NCBI GenBank assembly: GCA_030536855.1 | Contig: JAUNPK010000008.1 | Coordinates: 1-64,000 of the forward strand | DNA: 64,000 bases | Direction: 5' to 3' | Source: Eubacteriales bacterium | GTDB lineage: Bacteria; Bacillota; Clostridia; Lachnospirales; Lachnospiraceae | In this document: positions 7,074 to 15,875 of the stretch, piece after piece | How positions within the stretch are numbered: position 1 is the stretch's first letter | Layout of the letters: each line of letters begins with the position of its first letter | Translations under genes and position numbers: made by a program | Notes under the pieces: generated by a model | Databases searched by the model: none | What the model was told of the DNA's origin: nothing | Seen by the model: the letters and a program-made list of their open reading frames with translations, nothing else

Positions 7074-8135
7074 ATGGCCACCAATAAGAACACCTACACT
7101 GAACAACAAAATAAAAAATATGTAAGACAAATAAATGATATTTTATCTTATTTGCCTGATTTTTGTACAGAATATTTTAACAGTCTTGAGTTTACTAAAC
7201 AGCCACGTACAAGAGTTGCCTATGCACTGGATGTAAAATCTTTTTTTGAATATCTTTTAGATAAATTACCTCAATTTAAAAATTATACAATGAAGGATTT
7301 CACATTAAGAGATTTAGAAAAACTTAAAGGTCAGGATATATCTAATTACCTAAGATATATAAGAGTGTATGAACGTAACGGACAGGAAGTAACCAATTCA
7401 GAAGCCGCCATCAAGCGTAAACTGTGTTCTTTAAGACGTTTTTATGGCTACTACTACCGCTACGAATTTATATCTGCAGATCCAACACGTCAGGTTGAGA
7501 TGCCTAAGCTTCATGAGAAGGCAATAATTCGAATGGATCCAAATGAAGTATCTGAATTTCTTGATAATGTTGAATCCGGAAATAAATTAACTAAAAAACA
7601 ATTAGACAGCCATACAAAGCTTAAGAAAAGAGATTTAGCATTGTTAACATTAATGCTTGGTACCGGTATCCGTGTTTCCGAATGTGTAGGTTTAGATGTT
7701 ACAGATATAGATTTTGATAACGAACGTATAAGAGTTATTCGTAAAGGTGGTGCTGAAAGTTTTGTATACTTTGGTGATGAAGTACGTAAAGCACTATTGG
7801 ACTACCTTGAGGAGCGCAAATCTCTTAATCCTGAGCCCGGACATGAAAACGCATTATTTATATCTAATAAGAACAAAAGGCTCTGTGTGCGCTCTGTAGA
7901 GCTTCTGGTGAAAAAATATGCTCAGACCGTAACTACAGTAAAACATATTACTCCACATAAATTAAGAAGTACTTATGGTACTAACTTATACCAGGAAAGT
8001 AAAGATATATACCTTGTTGCTAATGTACTTGGTCATAAGGATGTCAACACTACCCGTAAACACTATGCAGAAATTGAGGAAGAAAACAAACGTGATGCCA
8101 GAAATATTGTAAAACTCAGATCTGAAAATATATAA
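7074..8135 (+). CDS. XerS-like tyrosine recombinase
   Basis: Site-specific tyrosine recombinase of 353 residues, close in length and layout to streptococcal XerS, the single-protein resolver of chromosome dimers. It has an N-terminal SAM-like core-binding domain (about residues 25-145) and a C-terminal catalytic domain. All catalytic residues are visible: Arg200 (TGIRVSE), Lys224 (RKGG), His295 and Arg298 (HKLR), His321 (LGHKD) and nucleophile Tyr331. An AAGGAGGGTT ribosome binding site precedes the ATG. No phage or transposon genes surround it, so a housekeeping Xer role is likelier than a mobile integrase. A dif-like inverted repeat lies 40 bases upstream. Confidence 0.88.
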   Translation: MATNKNTYTEQQNKKYVRQINDILSYLPDFCTEYFNSLEFTKQPRTRVAYALDVKSFFEYLLDKLPQFKNYTMKDFTLRDLEKLKGQDISNYLRYIRVYERNGQEVTNSEAAIKRKLCSLRRFYGYYYRYEFISADPTRQVEMPKLHEKAIIRMDPNEVSEFLDNVESGNKLTKKQLDSHTKLKKRDLALLTLMLGTGIRVSECVGLDVTDIDFDNERIRVIRKGGAESFVYFGDEVRKALLDYLEERKSLNPEPGHENALFISNKNKRLCVRSVELLVKKYAQTVTTVKHITPHKLRSTYGTNLYQESKDIYLVANVLGHKDVNTTRKHYAEIEEENKRDARNIVKLRSENI

Positions 8136-8140
8136 AAATC

Positions 8141-8200
8141 CTGGGATAAATATTGTATAAACCATTAAATTTTGTCTGATTTATACAATATTTATCCCAG
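8141..8200. terminator. Bidirectional terminator, perfect 21-bp inverted repeat
   Basis: 8141-8161 and 8180-8200 are exact reverse complements with an 18-base loop. The stem begins with CTGGGA and is otherwise AT-rich. It lies between the recombinase gene (plus) and the converging minus-strand unit whose last gene ends at 8215. It marks the switch from mostly plus-strand to entirely minus-strand genes. Confidence 0.85.
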
Positions 8201-8214
8201 TCTTTAAAAAAATT

Positions 8215-8928
8215 CTACTCTTCTATCTTGGTCTTATAATCATACTTAACGAATACAGGTATCTGAATATCTGTAGGTAGTTCAAAATCTGACGATATTT
8301 CAACAACTGTATTAACACCGCAATTGTTATATATCCATTTGGCATCTATCGGTGCCATATAAATAGAACCTGATGTTGAAGGATTGCTTAAGTTATTGTA
8401 AGCTATCACATTAAGATTTCCTACCTGCTTATAATAATATGGAGTTGAACAAATATATTCTCCATTGTCCAGTCTGCAATTATAATGGCCGTAATCATTT
8501 TCTGTTATTTTCTTCCACTCGTTCTTCTCCCCAATAAATGTTGTTCCTGTTTTTACTGAAGGATTAACTGATATATTAAATGCCTTTAACGCTTTTTTAT
8601 TGTTGTCATTATCAGTATATTCATATATTACTGCAACATTTTTTGAGACACTGATTCTGATATAATAAGATTGATTTTTGGCCACATAGGAACTTTCATC
8701 TTTCTTTGTATCTTCATCTGATGATGATTCACTTTCATCAATACTGTTCTGTTCAAGATTTTGATTTTCTTTATGCATACCTATCACGGTTTTAAGTGCA
8801 AAAAGTAAAACCAGTAACAGAACACCAAGTATAACAAGATAAAACTTGGAATTATTTCCCGTTAACCATTTTTTTATATCAGTCTTTTTCTTTCTTTTAT
8901 ATCCATGAATCTCCATATCTTTTTTCAT
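8215..8928 (-). CDS. Membrane-anchored L,D-transpeptidase-like protein, active site lost
   Basis: A 237-residue protein: basic cytoplasmic N-terminus, one membrane segment (residues 28-47), an acidic Ser-rich linker (60-80), then a domain that follows the YkuD L,D-transpeptidase pattern typical of Clostridia. Landmarks align in order: GTTF near 128, W138, YGHYN near 146, TPY near 162, YNNL at 177 and DAKWIYNNC at 195-203. The catalytic positions are changed. Where active enzymes have FHS this has ICS (159-161), and where they have SHGCIR it has TSGSIY (185-190). The nucleophilic Cys, both His and the Arg are therefore gone. It is probably a cell-wall-binding or regulatory pseudoenzyme. It is the last gene before the convergent terminator. 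Confidence 0.75.
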   Translation of the reverse strand: MKKDMEIHGYKRKKKTDIKKWLTGNNSKFYLVILGVLLLVLLFALKTVIGMHKENQNLEQNSIDESESSSDEDTKKDESSYVAKNQSYYIRISVSKNVAVIYEYTDNDNNKKALKAFNISVNPSVKTGTTFIGEKNEWKKITENDYGHYNCRLDNGEYICSTPYYYKQVGNLNVIAYNNLSNPSTSGSIYMAPIDAKWIYNNCGVNTVVEISSDFELPTDIQIPVFVKYDYKTKIEE

Positions 8929-8945
8929 CCATTAAATAGATAATT

Positions 8946-9575
8946 TTATTTTTGGTTCTTTTCCTTCAGCTCAATAAACTTCAATATCAGTTCAATTGCT
9001 CCATCAATTCCTACAAGACCACTGTCTATACAAAGATCATAGCTCTTTGCCTCGCCCCATTTCTTGCTTGAATAATAATTGTAGTAGCTGGCCCTTCTCT
9101 TATCTGTTTTCTGAATCAAGTCAGCAGCTTTCGAATCATTAAGTTCATATATTTTCTTAATTCTTGCGATTCTGTCTTCCATACTTGCCTTAATCCATAC
9201 ACTAATGGCAAATGGATTATCCTCTAAGGCATAATCAGCACATCTACCAACAATTACACAAGACTCTTTTGCTGCCAGTTTCTTAATAGTGTCAAACTGA
9301 GCCAAAAAAACTTTGTGATTAATTGGCATATCCACATAAGAATTAGTATATCCTAATGAATATGTATCCATAACCAGAGAATATAAGAAACTGTTTGTTG
9401 GCTTCTCATCTTGTGATGCAAAAAGTTCTTCGCAAAGTCCACTTTCTTTAGCTGCTAATTCCAACAATTCCTTATCATAGCATTTGATGCCAAGTCTTTC
9501 TGCTAGTTTCATACCAACTTCATGTCCACCGCTTCCAAATTCACGTCCTATTGTAATTACTGTTCTTTCATCCAT
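8946..9575 (-). CDS. Cytidylate kinase-like family protein
   Basis: P-loop kinase of the cytidylate kinase-like family common in Clostridia, distinct from the main Cmk. The N-terminus ITIGREFGSGGHEVG (about residues 7-21) holds a P-loop variant. A VIVGRCADYAL segment follows mid-protein, and an Arg-rich lid region around TDKRRASYYNYYS is visible. The length is 209 residues. An AGGAGG ribosome binding site precedes the ATG. The true substrate is not established for this family; a nucleoside monophosphate is inferred. It lies 17 bases before the L,D-transpeptidase-like gene, probably as an operon. Confidence 0.8.
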   Translation of the reverse strand: MDERTVITIGREFGSGGHEVGMKLAERLGIKCYDKELLELAAKESGLCEELFASQDEKPTNSFLYSLVMDTYSLGYTNSYVDMPINHKVFLAQFDTIKKLAAKESCVIVGRCADYALEDNPFAISVWIKASMEDRIARIKKIYELNDSKAADLIQKTDKRRASYYNYYSSKKWGEAKSYDLCIDSGLVGIDGAIELILKFIELKEKNQK

Positions 9576-9674
9576 AATGCTACCTCCTGGTTACAACCGT
9601 CCACAATTTTTTGATATCACCATTATACATTAAATTGTTTGATAACGCTATACATTTTATAATATATTCACACT

Positions 9675-10217
9675 TTAATCTTCAAAATGGTCAATGTGTA
9701 ACATCATTTCCATCAAAAATTCAGATATGTTGTCACCATACTTATTAGAAATAACGCTATATTGTCTTGGAGTAACGCATACCAGCCTTATATGACAATA
9801 CCCTCTGGCTCCAAACAGATAGTTCTTACCAGGATTACAGTTTTTCAATTTTGCAATCACATCTTCCGATGGCATATTTCTGGTTATAATAATAAATGAA
9901 ATATATGAATACATGTGGTTTTTACAGGGAAGTTTTTTATCATTTCTGACAAAATGTGGTTCAATCTTATTAACAGCAAAATCTACCAGGTCATCAAATT
10001 CCTCCATTCCCAGATTATCGCTGTTTATAAAAAATAAATGTTCAAAACATCTGGAATCCCATAATTTAGCATCCCCTGTTGTTTCAAATTTATTTTTATT
10101 TTTATAATTATAGGCATAGATAACAAATTTTCTCTCTTCGAACCAGTAATTATGATATATGTCAAATGTATCTGAAATACTGTTCAATATTATATCAATA
10201 AATTCTTTACGTCTCAT
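9675..10217 (-). CDS. Uncharacterised protein, about 180 residues
   Basis: I do not recognise this protein. It is a soluble alpha/beta sequence without signal peptide or membrane segment, rich in aromatic residues (YHNYWFEERKF near the N-terminus) and with a Cys-containing middle (KLPCKNHMYSYISF). The frame opens at a TTG (10223), but a GGGAGG site lies 6 bases before the ATG at 10217, which I take as the start. It follows rluD by about 70 bases in the same direction and precedes the cytidylate-kinase-like gene by about 100 bases. The neighbours do not suggest a function. Confidence 0.72.
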   Translation of the reverse strand: MRRKEFIDIILNSISDTFDIYHNYWFEERKFVIYAYNYKNKNKFETTGDAKLWDSRCFEHLFFINSDNLGMEEFDDLVDFAVNKIEPHFVRNDKKLPCKNHMYSYISFIIITRNMPSEDVIAKLKNCNPGKNYLFGARGYCHIRLVCVTPRQYSVISNKYGDNISEFLMEMMLHIDHFED

Positions 10218-10286
10218 ATCCAACCTCCCATAAAAATAAAAAGTGATCTAAACCATCCTTTTTCTTATGCAAAAACACCTGGTTTC

Positions 10287-11231
10287 TTATTTTCTCAATG
10301 TCTTTAAAACATTATTAAAATAATCTGGAAGTGGCGCACTATATTCCACATATTCTTTGCTTCCAGGATGTATAAAGCCCAAAACACCGGCATGGAGTGT
10401 CTGTCCCTGTAAATTAAACTGAGATTTTCCACTTCCGTACACGCTGTCTCCCAAAAGTGGATGGCCTATTGAAGACATATGAACCCTTATCTGATGAGTT
10501 CTTCCTGTTTCTAACTGGCACTCAATGAAACTAAATTTATCAAAGTTTTCTAAAACCTTATATCTTGTTACAGCTCTTCTTCCATTTTTATCAATGCACA
10601 TCTTTTTTCTGTCTGTTTTATTTCTTCCAATAGGTGCATCAACAATTCCCTCTTCATCCTTAAATCTGTTCATAACTATAGCATAATATTTTCTTGTAAT
10701 AGAATGAACACTCAGTTGTTCCGCAATAAAATTATGTGCAGAATCATTTTTACAGGCAACTATGACACCAGTGGTATCCATATCAATTCTATGGACAATT
10801 CCGGGTCTCATGACGCCGTTTATTCCTGACAGATTATCTTTACAGTGAAACATAAGTGCATTTACAAGAGTTCCGGTATAGTGTCCGGCTGCAGGATGAA
10901 CAACCATACCTTTTGGCTTATTCACTACTATTATATCCTCATCTTCATGTATAATATCCAAATGAATATCCTCAGGTTCAATATCAGGAACCACCAGTTC
11001 TGGAATTGTAACAGTTATCTTGTCCTCACAATTTACTTTATAATTAGATTTTGTTACAGTACCGTTAACTGTCACCAATCCATCATCAATAAGCTTCTGC
11101 ACTCTGGATCTTGAAATATCATTAATTTCATCAGATATATATTTATCAATTCTTGTTCCTTTATCCTCAATATCAACAACAAATTCCTGAAAATCTAAAT
11201 TATTGTCCAATTTTAGAATCTCCATTTTCAT
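10287..11231 (-). CDS. RluA/RluD-family 23S rRNA pseudouridine synthase
   Basis: Converts uridine to pseudouridine in rRNA; the closest functional class is RluD. An N-terminal S4 RNA-binding domain (about residues 20-80, RIDKYISDEI and SRSRVQKLIDDG) is followed by the catalytic domain with HRIDMDTTGV, the motif containing the catalytic Asp, and the GRTHQIRVH motif. The length is 314 residues. Its first 30 bases overlap the end of lspA, a very common pairing in Firmicutes. The exact target uridines cannot be read from the sequence. Confidence 0.93.
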   Translation of the reverse strand: MKMEILKLDNNLDFQEFVVDIEDKGTRIDKYISDEINDISRSRVQKLIDDGLVTVNGTVTKSNYKVNCEDKITVTIPELVVPDIEPEDIHLDIIHEDEDIIVVNKPKGMVVHPAAGHYTGTLVNALMFHCKDNLSGINGVMRPGIVHRIDMDTTGVIVACKNDSAHNFIAEQLSVHSITRKYYAIVMNRFKDEEGIVDAPIGRNKTDRKKMCIDKNGRRAVTRYKVLENFDKFSFIECQLETGRTHQIRVHMSSIGHPLLGDSVYGSGKSQFNLQGQTLHAGVLGFIHPGSKEYVEYSAPLPDYFNNVLKTLRK

Positions 11232-11793
11232 CTATAATATCCTTCTCAACACTTTCTTGAGCATCTTCAGTATCATTTATCTTCTTGCTGGAAAGGAATT
11301 TAAAATCCTCTTCATCATATACGAATAAGATAGATATTATCAGAAGAATAACTGAAACAGTTACATAGCAATCAGCCACATTAAACACCGGAAAGTCTAT
11401 GAGTTTAAAATATATAAAATCCCTGACATATCCAAATCTGATTCTATCTATAAAATTTCCTAAAGCACCGGATACAAGAAGCGTGCACATAAGGTAAACC
11501 GGATAGTACTTCTTTGTCATTGGCATTCTTATAATTATATACGTAATAAATGCAACAACAATCACAGTAAGGACTAAAAACAAATTAATTTTTCCGCTGA
11601 ACATTCCAAATGCGCTTCCGTCATTACGAAGATATGAAAATTCCAGAACTCCCTTTATAACAGGAATATCATCATTCTTATATAAAATATTTTCTGCTAT
11701 AATCTTAGTTATCTGATCCAATTCAGTAAGTATAGTAACAAGCACTAAATATAGCACCAATCCCACTGTTTTCCTTTTTTTTAAATCACTCAT
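11200..11793 (-). CDS. lspA: Lipoprotein signal peptidase (SPase II)
   Basis: Membrane aspartic protease that removes signal peptides from prolipoproteins. It has four hydrophobic segments. The conserved catalytic blocks GALGNFIDRIRFGYVRDFI and FNVADCYVT supply the two Asp residues. The frame extends to a TTG at 11811, but the ATG at 11793 (MSDLKKRK) gives a normal N-terminus. There is a charged C-terminal tail of about 45 residues (acidic, ending NGDSKIGQ), longer than in most homologues. It overlaps the pseudouridine synthase gene by about 30 bases. Confidence 0.95.
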   Translation of the reverse strand: MSDLKKRKTVGLVLYLVLVTILTELDQITKIIAENILYKNDDIPVIKGVLEFSYLRNDGSAFGMFSGKINLFLVLTVIVVAFITYIIIRMPMTKKYYPVYLMCTLLVSGALGNFIDRIRFGYVRDFIYFKLIDFPVFNVADCYVTVSVILLIISILFVYDEEDFKFLSSKKINDTEDAQESVEKDIIDENGDSKIGQ

Positions 11794-11873
11794 CTTAAAC
11801 TCTACTTTCAATTTCTTTAATTATGTAAAAATCTTTATCCAAACCATTCACATCAATTATGTAAATACTTTAA

Positions 11874-12962
11874 TCACTTTATAATATCTAAAAGAGCATC
11901 CTTCATCTCTTCATCAGTAACATTCATGTCAATATATGCATCTCCTACTGAATTTAAAAGTATGAACTTAATCTTTCCTGCATCCATTTTCTTGTCATTT
12001 TTTGATACCTTAACCACATCCTCAGATGTTATGCCTGTTACAGTTGTAGGGAATTCGTATAATTTAAGCATTTCAACAGCATCATTATACTCAGCCTCGG
12101 ATATAGCACCTCTCTTTTTACAGATACTAAGGGCTGCTATCATTCCCAAAGCAACACATTCTCCGTGATACAAAGTGAAATTCATAAGTTTTTCTATTGA
12201 ATGTCCTAATGTGTGACCAAAATTCAATAATGCTCTGTCACCCTTTTCCTTAGGATCCTTTTCAACAACTTCCCTCTTAATATTGCAACTTATATAAATC
12301 ATCTCTTCAATATATTCCGGCTCAAGTTTTTTAATATTATCTACATTGTCTCTAAGCCAGTTATAATAATTTGAGTCCTTTATAAGACCATGCTTGATAA
12401 TTTCTCCAAATCCGGAATTAAACAATCTTGTACTTAATGTTTTAAGAACAGAAATATTCATATACACAAGCTTAGGCTGATGAAAGGCTCCAACCATATT
12501 TTTATAAGCTCTGAAATCAACTCCGGTTTTACCACCAATACTTGAATCCACCTGGGCAAGTAAAGATGTTGGTACCTGTATAAAATCAATACCTCTAAGG
12601 TAAGTTGCAGCAGTAAATCCAGTAAGATCGCCTACGACTCCTCCTCCCAGCGCTACCAGCATATCCTTTCTGTCAAAATGTTCCTTTATAAGAAATTCGT
12701 ATACATCTTCAACAGTATCCAGATTCTTATTTTCCTCTCCTGCTTCAAATGTATAAACAAACACTTTATTACCTGTCTTTTTGAGTTCTTCCTCAACTAA
12801 AGATGCATATATAGGACCTACATTAGAGTCTGTAACAATGCATAATTTTCTTCCTGATATTCCAAGTTTTGAAAATGCATCTGCTAACAGGCTGAAGTCA
12901 TTTTCAATAACAATATCATAAATTGGTTTATTTTCATATTTCACATTAATACATTTTGACAT
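11874..12962 (-). CDS. aroB: 3-Dehydroquinate synthase
   Basis: Second enzyme of the shikimate pathway, converting DAHP to 3-dehydroquinate with NAD and a divalent metal. The 362-residue product shows the NAD-binding GGGVVGDLTGF block (near residue 105), the QVPTSLLAQVDSSIGGKTGV segment, and metal-ligand regions FGEIIKHG and FGHTLGHSIE. No other aro genes are beside it. It begins 60 bases after the sepF terminator and leads into lspA and the pseudouridine synthase gene. Confidence 0.97.
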   Translation of the reverse strand: MSKCINVKYENKPIYDIVIENDFSLLADAFSKLGISGRKLCIVTDSNVGPIYASLVEEELKKTGNKVFVYTFEAGEENKNLDTVEDVYEFLIKEHFDRKDMLVALGGGVVGDLTGFTAATYLRGIDFIQVPTSLLAQVDSSIGGKTGVDFRAYKNMVGAFHQPKLVYMNISVLKTLSTRLFNSGFGEIIKHGLIKDSNYYNWLRDNVDNIKKLEPEYIEEMIYISCNIKREVVEKDPKEKGDRALLNFGHTLGHSIEKLMNFTLYHGECVALGMIAALSICKKRGAISEAEYNDAVEMLKLYEFPTTVTGITSEDVVKVSKNDKKMDAGKIKFILLNSVGDAYIDMNVTDEEMKDALLDIIK

Positions 12963-13021
12963 AATTATTATCTCCTATCACATTAATTGTATATCATCAA
13001 AATTTTTTGTTTTTTAATAAC

Positions 13022-13052
13022 AAAAAGCCACTCAGGAATGTCCTTGAGTGGC
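13022..13052 (-). terminator. Terminator of the shape/division cluster ending with sepF
   Basis: An 8-bp GC-rich stem (13027-13034 with 13045-13052). On the minus strand it is followed by a T run (complement of 13022-13026). It lies 30 bases after the sepF stop. Confidence 0.85.
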
Positions 13053-13081
13053 AAAATATTAAATACAACAACTAAAAAAAA

Positions 13082-13636
13082 CTAAAAGCTTGTATCACTT
13101 TTAAAAGAGGTCAAATCAATGCCACCTGCAACTATCTCAGGAATATCTCCGGATATGTCAACATTAGGTGGTGTAACAAGAAATATGTAATTAGTAATCT
13201 TCTGTAAGTTACCACTTATTGCATAACATGAACCTGCAGAATAATCTATAATTCTCTGTGCAACCTCCACATGAATACCTTCAAGATTCAGCACAACAGC
13301 CTTTCCGCTCAACAGTGTGTCTGTAATTTCACTGGCATCTTCAATTGACTTAGGTCTGATAACAACGACCTCTAATCCTCTTCCTGTCTGCTGTTTCATT
13401 GGTACCACCTTACTCTTGGTTGAAAATTTAGGTTTATCATTGAGCGTAAATGAAGTTGATGCATCCTCTTCATAGTCATCTGACTTCTTAGAACCGGAAA
13501 ATAACTTCTTTCTCATTGAAGGCTTTTCGTCTTCATAATCATCAAATTCTTCATCATCCTCATCATAATCGTAATCGTCATCAAGGTCATCACCCTGAAC
13601 TTTAAAAAATCCTAAGATTGAATCTGTAAATCCCAT
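13082..13636 (-). CDS. sepF: Cell division protein SepF
   Basis: FtsZ-binding protein that aligns and anchors the Z ring in Gram-positive bacteria. It has a short N-terminal amphipathic membrane-binding segment (MGFTDSILGFFK), a very acidic linker (about residues 17-50, mostly D and E with Y), and a C-terminal SepF domain (about residues 85-175) with VVIRPKSIEDA and LEGIHVEVAQRIIDYSAG. The length is 184 residues. It follows yggS, as in the ylm cluster of Bacillus. A terminator follows 30 bases later. Confidence 0.95.
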   Translation of the reverse strand: MGFTDSILGFFKVQGDDLDDDYDYDEDDEEFDDYEDEKPSMRKKLFSGSKKSDDYEEDASTSFTLNDKPKFSTKSKVVPMKQQTGRGLEVVVIRPKSIEDASEITDTLLSGKAVVLNLEGIHVEVAQRIIDYSAGSCYAISGNLQKITNYIFLVTPPNVDISGDIPEIVAGGIDLTSFKSDTSF

Positions 13637-13684
13637 TATAATTCTCCTAATTTTAATATTATGAACTAACTCATAATAATTATT

Positions 13685-14383
13685 TTACTGTCTGTTAGAA
13701 TAATCTCTTGCTCCAAAAATTGCTGTTCCTACTCTTATATGAGTAGCACCCTCCTCAACGGCAACACAATAATCATTAGTCATTCCCATTGACAGTACAT
13801 CCATATTGATATTATCAATGTTTTTCCGGTTAATGTCAACACATAATTGCTTTAATTGTCTGAAATATGTGCGATTTTTCTCTGGATTTAATACGTAAGG
13901 GGCGCTGGTCATTAATCCTCTAACACGAATATTCTTTAATTTAGAAATCTGTTTTACAAAATCCTCAACTTCTTCTAATTTAAATCCAAACTTATTCTCT
14001 TCTTCAGCCACATTAACTTCCACAAGAATATCCTGAACAATATCCTTTTTCTCGGCCTCAGTGTTTATAGCTTCTGCCAGTCTTACAGAATCAACCGAAT
14101 GAATCATACATGCTCTTCCAACTACATATTTCACTTTATTTCTCTGTAAATGCCCAATCATGTGCCAATTAATATCTTTAGGAAGAGAATCCACCTTATC
14201 TACCATTTCCTGTACATAATTTTCTCCAAACTCCCTAATATTGCAATTATAAACTTCCATCAGCATATCATTTGGTTTTGTTTTACTTACTGCAATGAGA
14301 CACACCTCATTAATATCTCTTCCACTTTTTTCACATGATTTTTTTATATTATTTTCAACTTCTAAAAGATTATCTTTTAACAT
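13685..14383 (-). CDS. yggS: YggS-family pyridoxal phosphate homeostasis protein
   Basis: PLP-binding TIM-barrel protein (YlmE in Bacillus) that buffers vitamin B6 and amino-acid pools; it has no proven enzymatic activity. The PLP lysine lies in LIAVSKTKP near residue 32. WHMIGHLQRNKVKY and LSMGMTNDY are family landmarks. The frame opens at a GTG (14395), but an AAAGGTG site is 9 bases before the ATG at 14383, which I prefer. It sits directly before sepF, as in many Gram-positive division clusters. Confidence 0.94.
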   Translation of the reverse strand: MLKDNLLEVENNIKKSCEKSGRDINEVCLIAVSKTKPNDMLMEVYNCNIREFGENYVQEMVDKVDSLPKDINWHMIGHLQRNKVKYVVGRACMIHSVDSVRLAEAINTEAEKKDIVQDILVEVNVAEEENKFGFKLEEVEDFVKQISKLKNIRVRGLMTSAPYVLNPEKNRTYFRQLKQLCVDINRKNIDNINMDVLSMGMTNDYCVAVEEGATHIRVGTAIFGARDYSNRQ

Positions 14384-14399
14384 AAAATCCAACACCTTT

Positions 14400-15788
14400 C
14401 TAGTATATCATTTCATTAGGCGAAAAATTAGCTGCATCAAGCACTATTCTGTCATAAACAGAAATACCATGTGATACATTTTGCTTAATTATGTAATACT
14501 CATTATTTTCATCTATAATCTCAACCACATTAAATACAGTATATCCCGTATTGACACAATAAACGCCCTTAAGATTTTTAGTTGACCCTATTACATAACG
14601 GGAACCGGCATCAGTCTTAATTATACTTGTACCTTGAGTAAAATCATCTTTACTGACATATATTTCATCCTGGGTAGTTTTATATATGTCCACTTCCTTA
14701 AATGATGTGATTAATTTATTATTTGAATCATAACTTTCAACTATAACACCAATATCATTGCTATTGCCACCTGTAGTAAGATACTCTTTTGGAATAACAT
14801 AAAATTCATTCTCAGTTATAGCCGACACCGGAATTTTCATTCCTGTTTTTCCGGAAGAAACAATCTCAATATCTAAAAATCTGTCAGTAACATATCTAAT
14901 CATATACTTATTCAAAGTAAGTTTACCATAGTAATTTCCGTCCTTATTTATTATGGAAAATCCACAGGAAGTTGTAATACTATCTTTTTTAAATTTGATT
15001 GTTATTGATGTTTTAGCTGATAATCCATAGTCGTCAATATCATCTTTGGTAAGCTTTATAAGCATGTACCAACTTTCATCTGTTACAAGTTTATAAGCAG
15101 GATTATTATTAACAATAATGTCACCTGAATTCAGATTGGTACGGTTATAATTACTTTTGTCAAAATCTGAATTCTGAATATTTTCTTCATTAATTCCCTC
15201 GTAACCATCAATGGAATATACAACAATACCATTTCCTTTTGAACCAATTGTTCTGAATAAATTTTGACTACCTGTACTTTCCACAATAGAATCCAGATTT
15301 GACATAATATTATCATTAATAGATTGAAGTACAGTAGTATTTAAATCCGATTTCAAATCATATAATTCAAAAAAATTACTTCCATCATAATCAGACTTAT
15401 AATTATTCAGTGCTATTTTTATTTCGGATAAATTCTCCGACGACAGGGAATTTTCTCCACCAATAGTGTAATTTTTCAAAATTTCTGATACACGACCTGT
15501 CTCATCAACAGTATATACCGTATCTCCAGCTTTAACTCTTGTCCCTTCTCTCTGATAGTAATTAATATTACCAGCATATTCAGAATTATATACGTCTTCA
15601 CTTCTCACCGCAATTGCAGTAAATGTTGCATTATTGGTAAGCGATCCAATGTTAACCTCGTATGTCTGAACCTTTGATTTGAGTGAATACATCACTACAA
15701 AACATATTATATAAGCAAGGACAAGTGCAAATATAATTACGGCAGCTTTAGGTTTTCTTTTGTATCTAACAACCTTATTGTCCGACAT
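14400..15788 (-). CDS. HlyD-family membrane protein (adaptor-like)
   Basis: A protein of about 460 residues with a basic cytoplasmic N-terminus, one membrane segment (about residues 15-37), and a long extracellular part. A biotinyl-lipoyl-like half-motif (YYQREGTRVKAGDTVYTVDETGRV) and a later beta-barrel domain give it the look of an HlyD or membrane-fusion adaptor. No ABC transporter is encoded nearby. The start at 15788 (MSDNKVV) is favoured because GGGAG sits 9 bases upstream, while the upstream ATG at 15812 has no site. It lies between mgsA and yggS in the division cluster, so an envelope role is likelier than toxin export; this is inference. Confidence 0.78.
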   Translation of the reverse strand: MSDNKVVRYKRKPKAAVIIFALVLAYIICFVVMYSLKSKVQTYEVNIGSLTNNATFTAIAVRSEDVYNSEYAGNINYYQREGTRVKAGDTVYTVDETGRVSEILKNYTIGGENSLSSENLSEIKIALNNYKSDYDGSNFFELYDLKSDLNTTVLQSINDNIMSNLDSIVESTGSQNLFRTIGSKGNGIVVYSIDGYEGINEENIQNSDFDKSNYNRTNLNSGDIIVNNNPAYKLVTDESWYMLIKLTKDDIDDYGLSAKTSITIKFKKDSITTSCGFSIINKDGNYYGKLTLNKYMIRYVTDRFLDIEIVSSGKTGMKIPVSAITENEFYVIPKEYLTTGGNSNDIGVIVESYDSNNKLITSFKEVDIYKTTQDEIYVSKDDFTQGTSIIKTDAGSRYVIGSTKNLKGVYCVNTGYTVFNVVEIIDENNEYYIIKQNVSHGISVYDRIVLDAANFSPNEMIY

Positions 15789-15875
15789 TATCTCTTTCTC
15801 CCAAAATTCCATTTAAAAATAAATCCAATTAAAAATATAACACAAGCAGAAATAATTCCACTTGTGTCACTTATA

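Noticed and set aside
7074-8135. Tyrosine recombinase as a phage or transposon integrase
   Set aside because: No mobile-element genes, attachment-site repeats or atypical composition surround it; length and single-copy context fit a XerS-like housekeeping recombinase.
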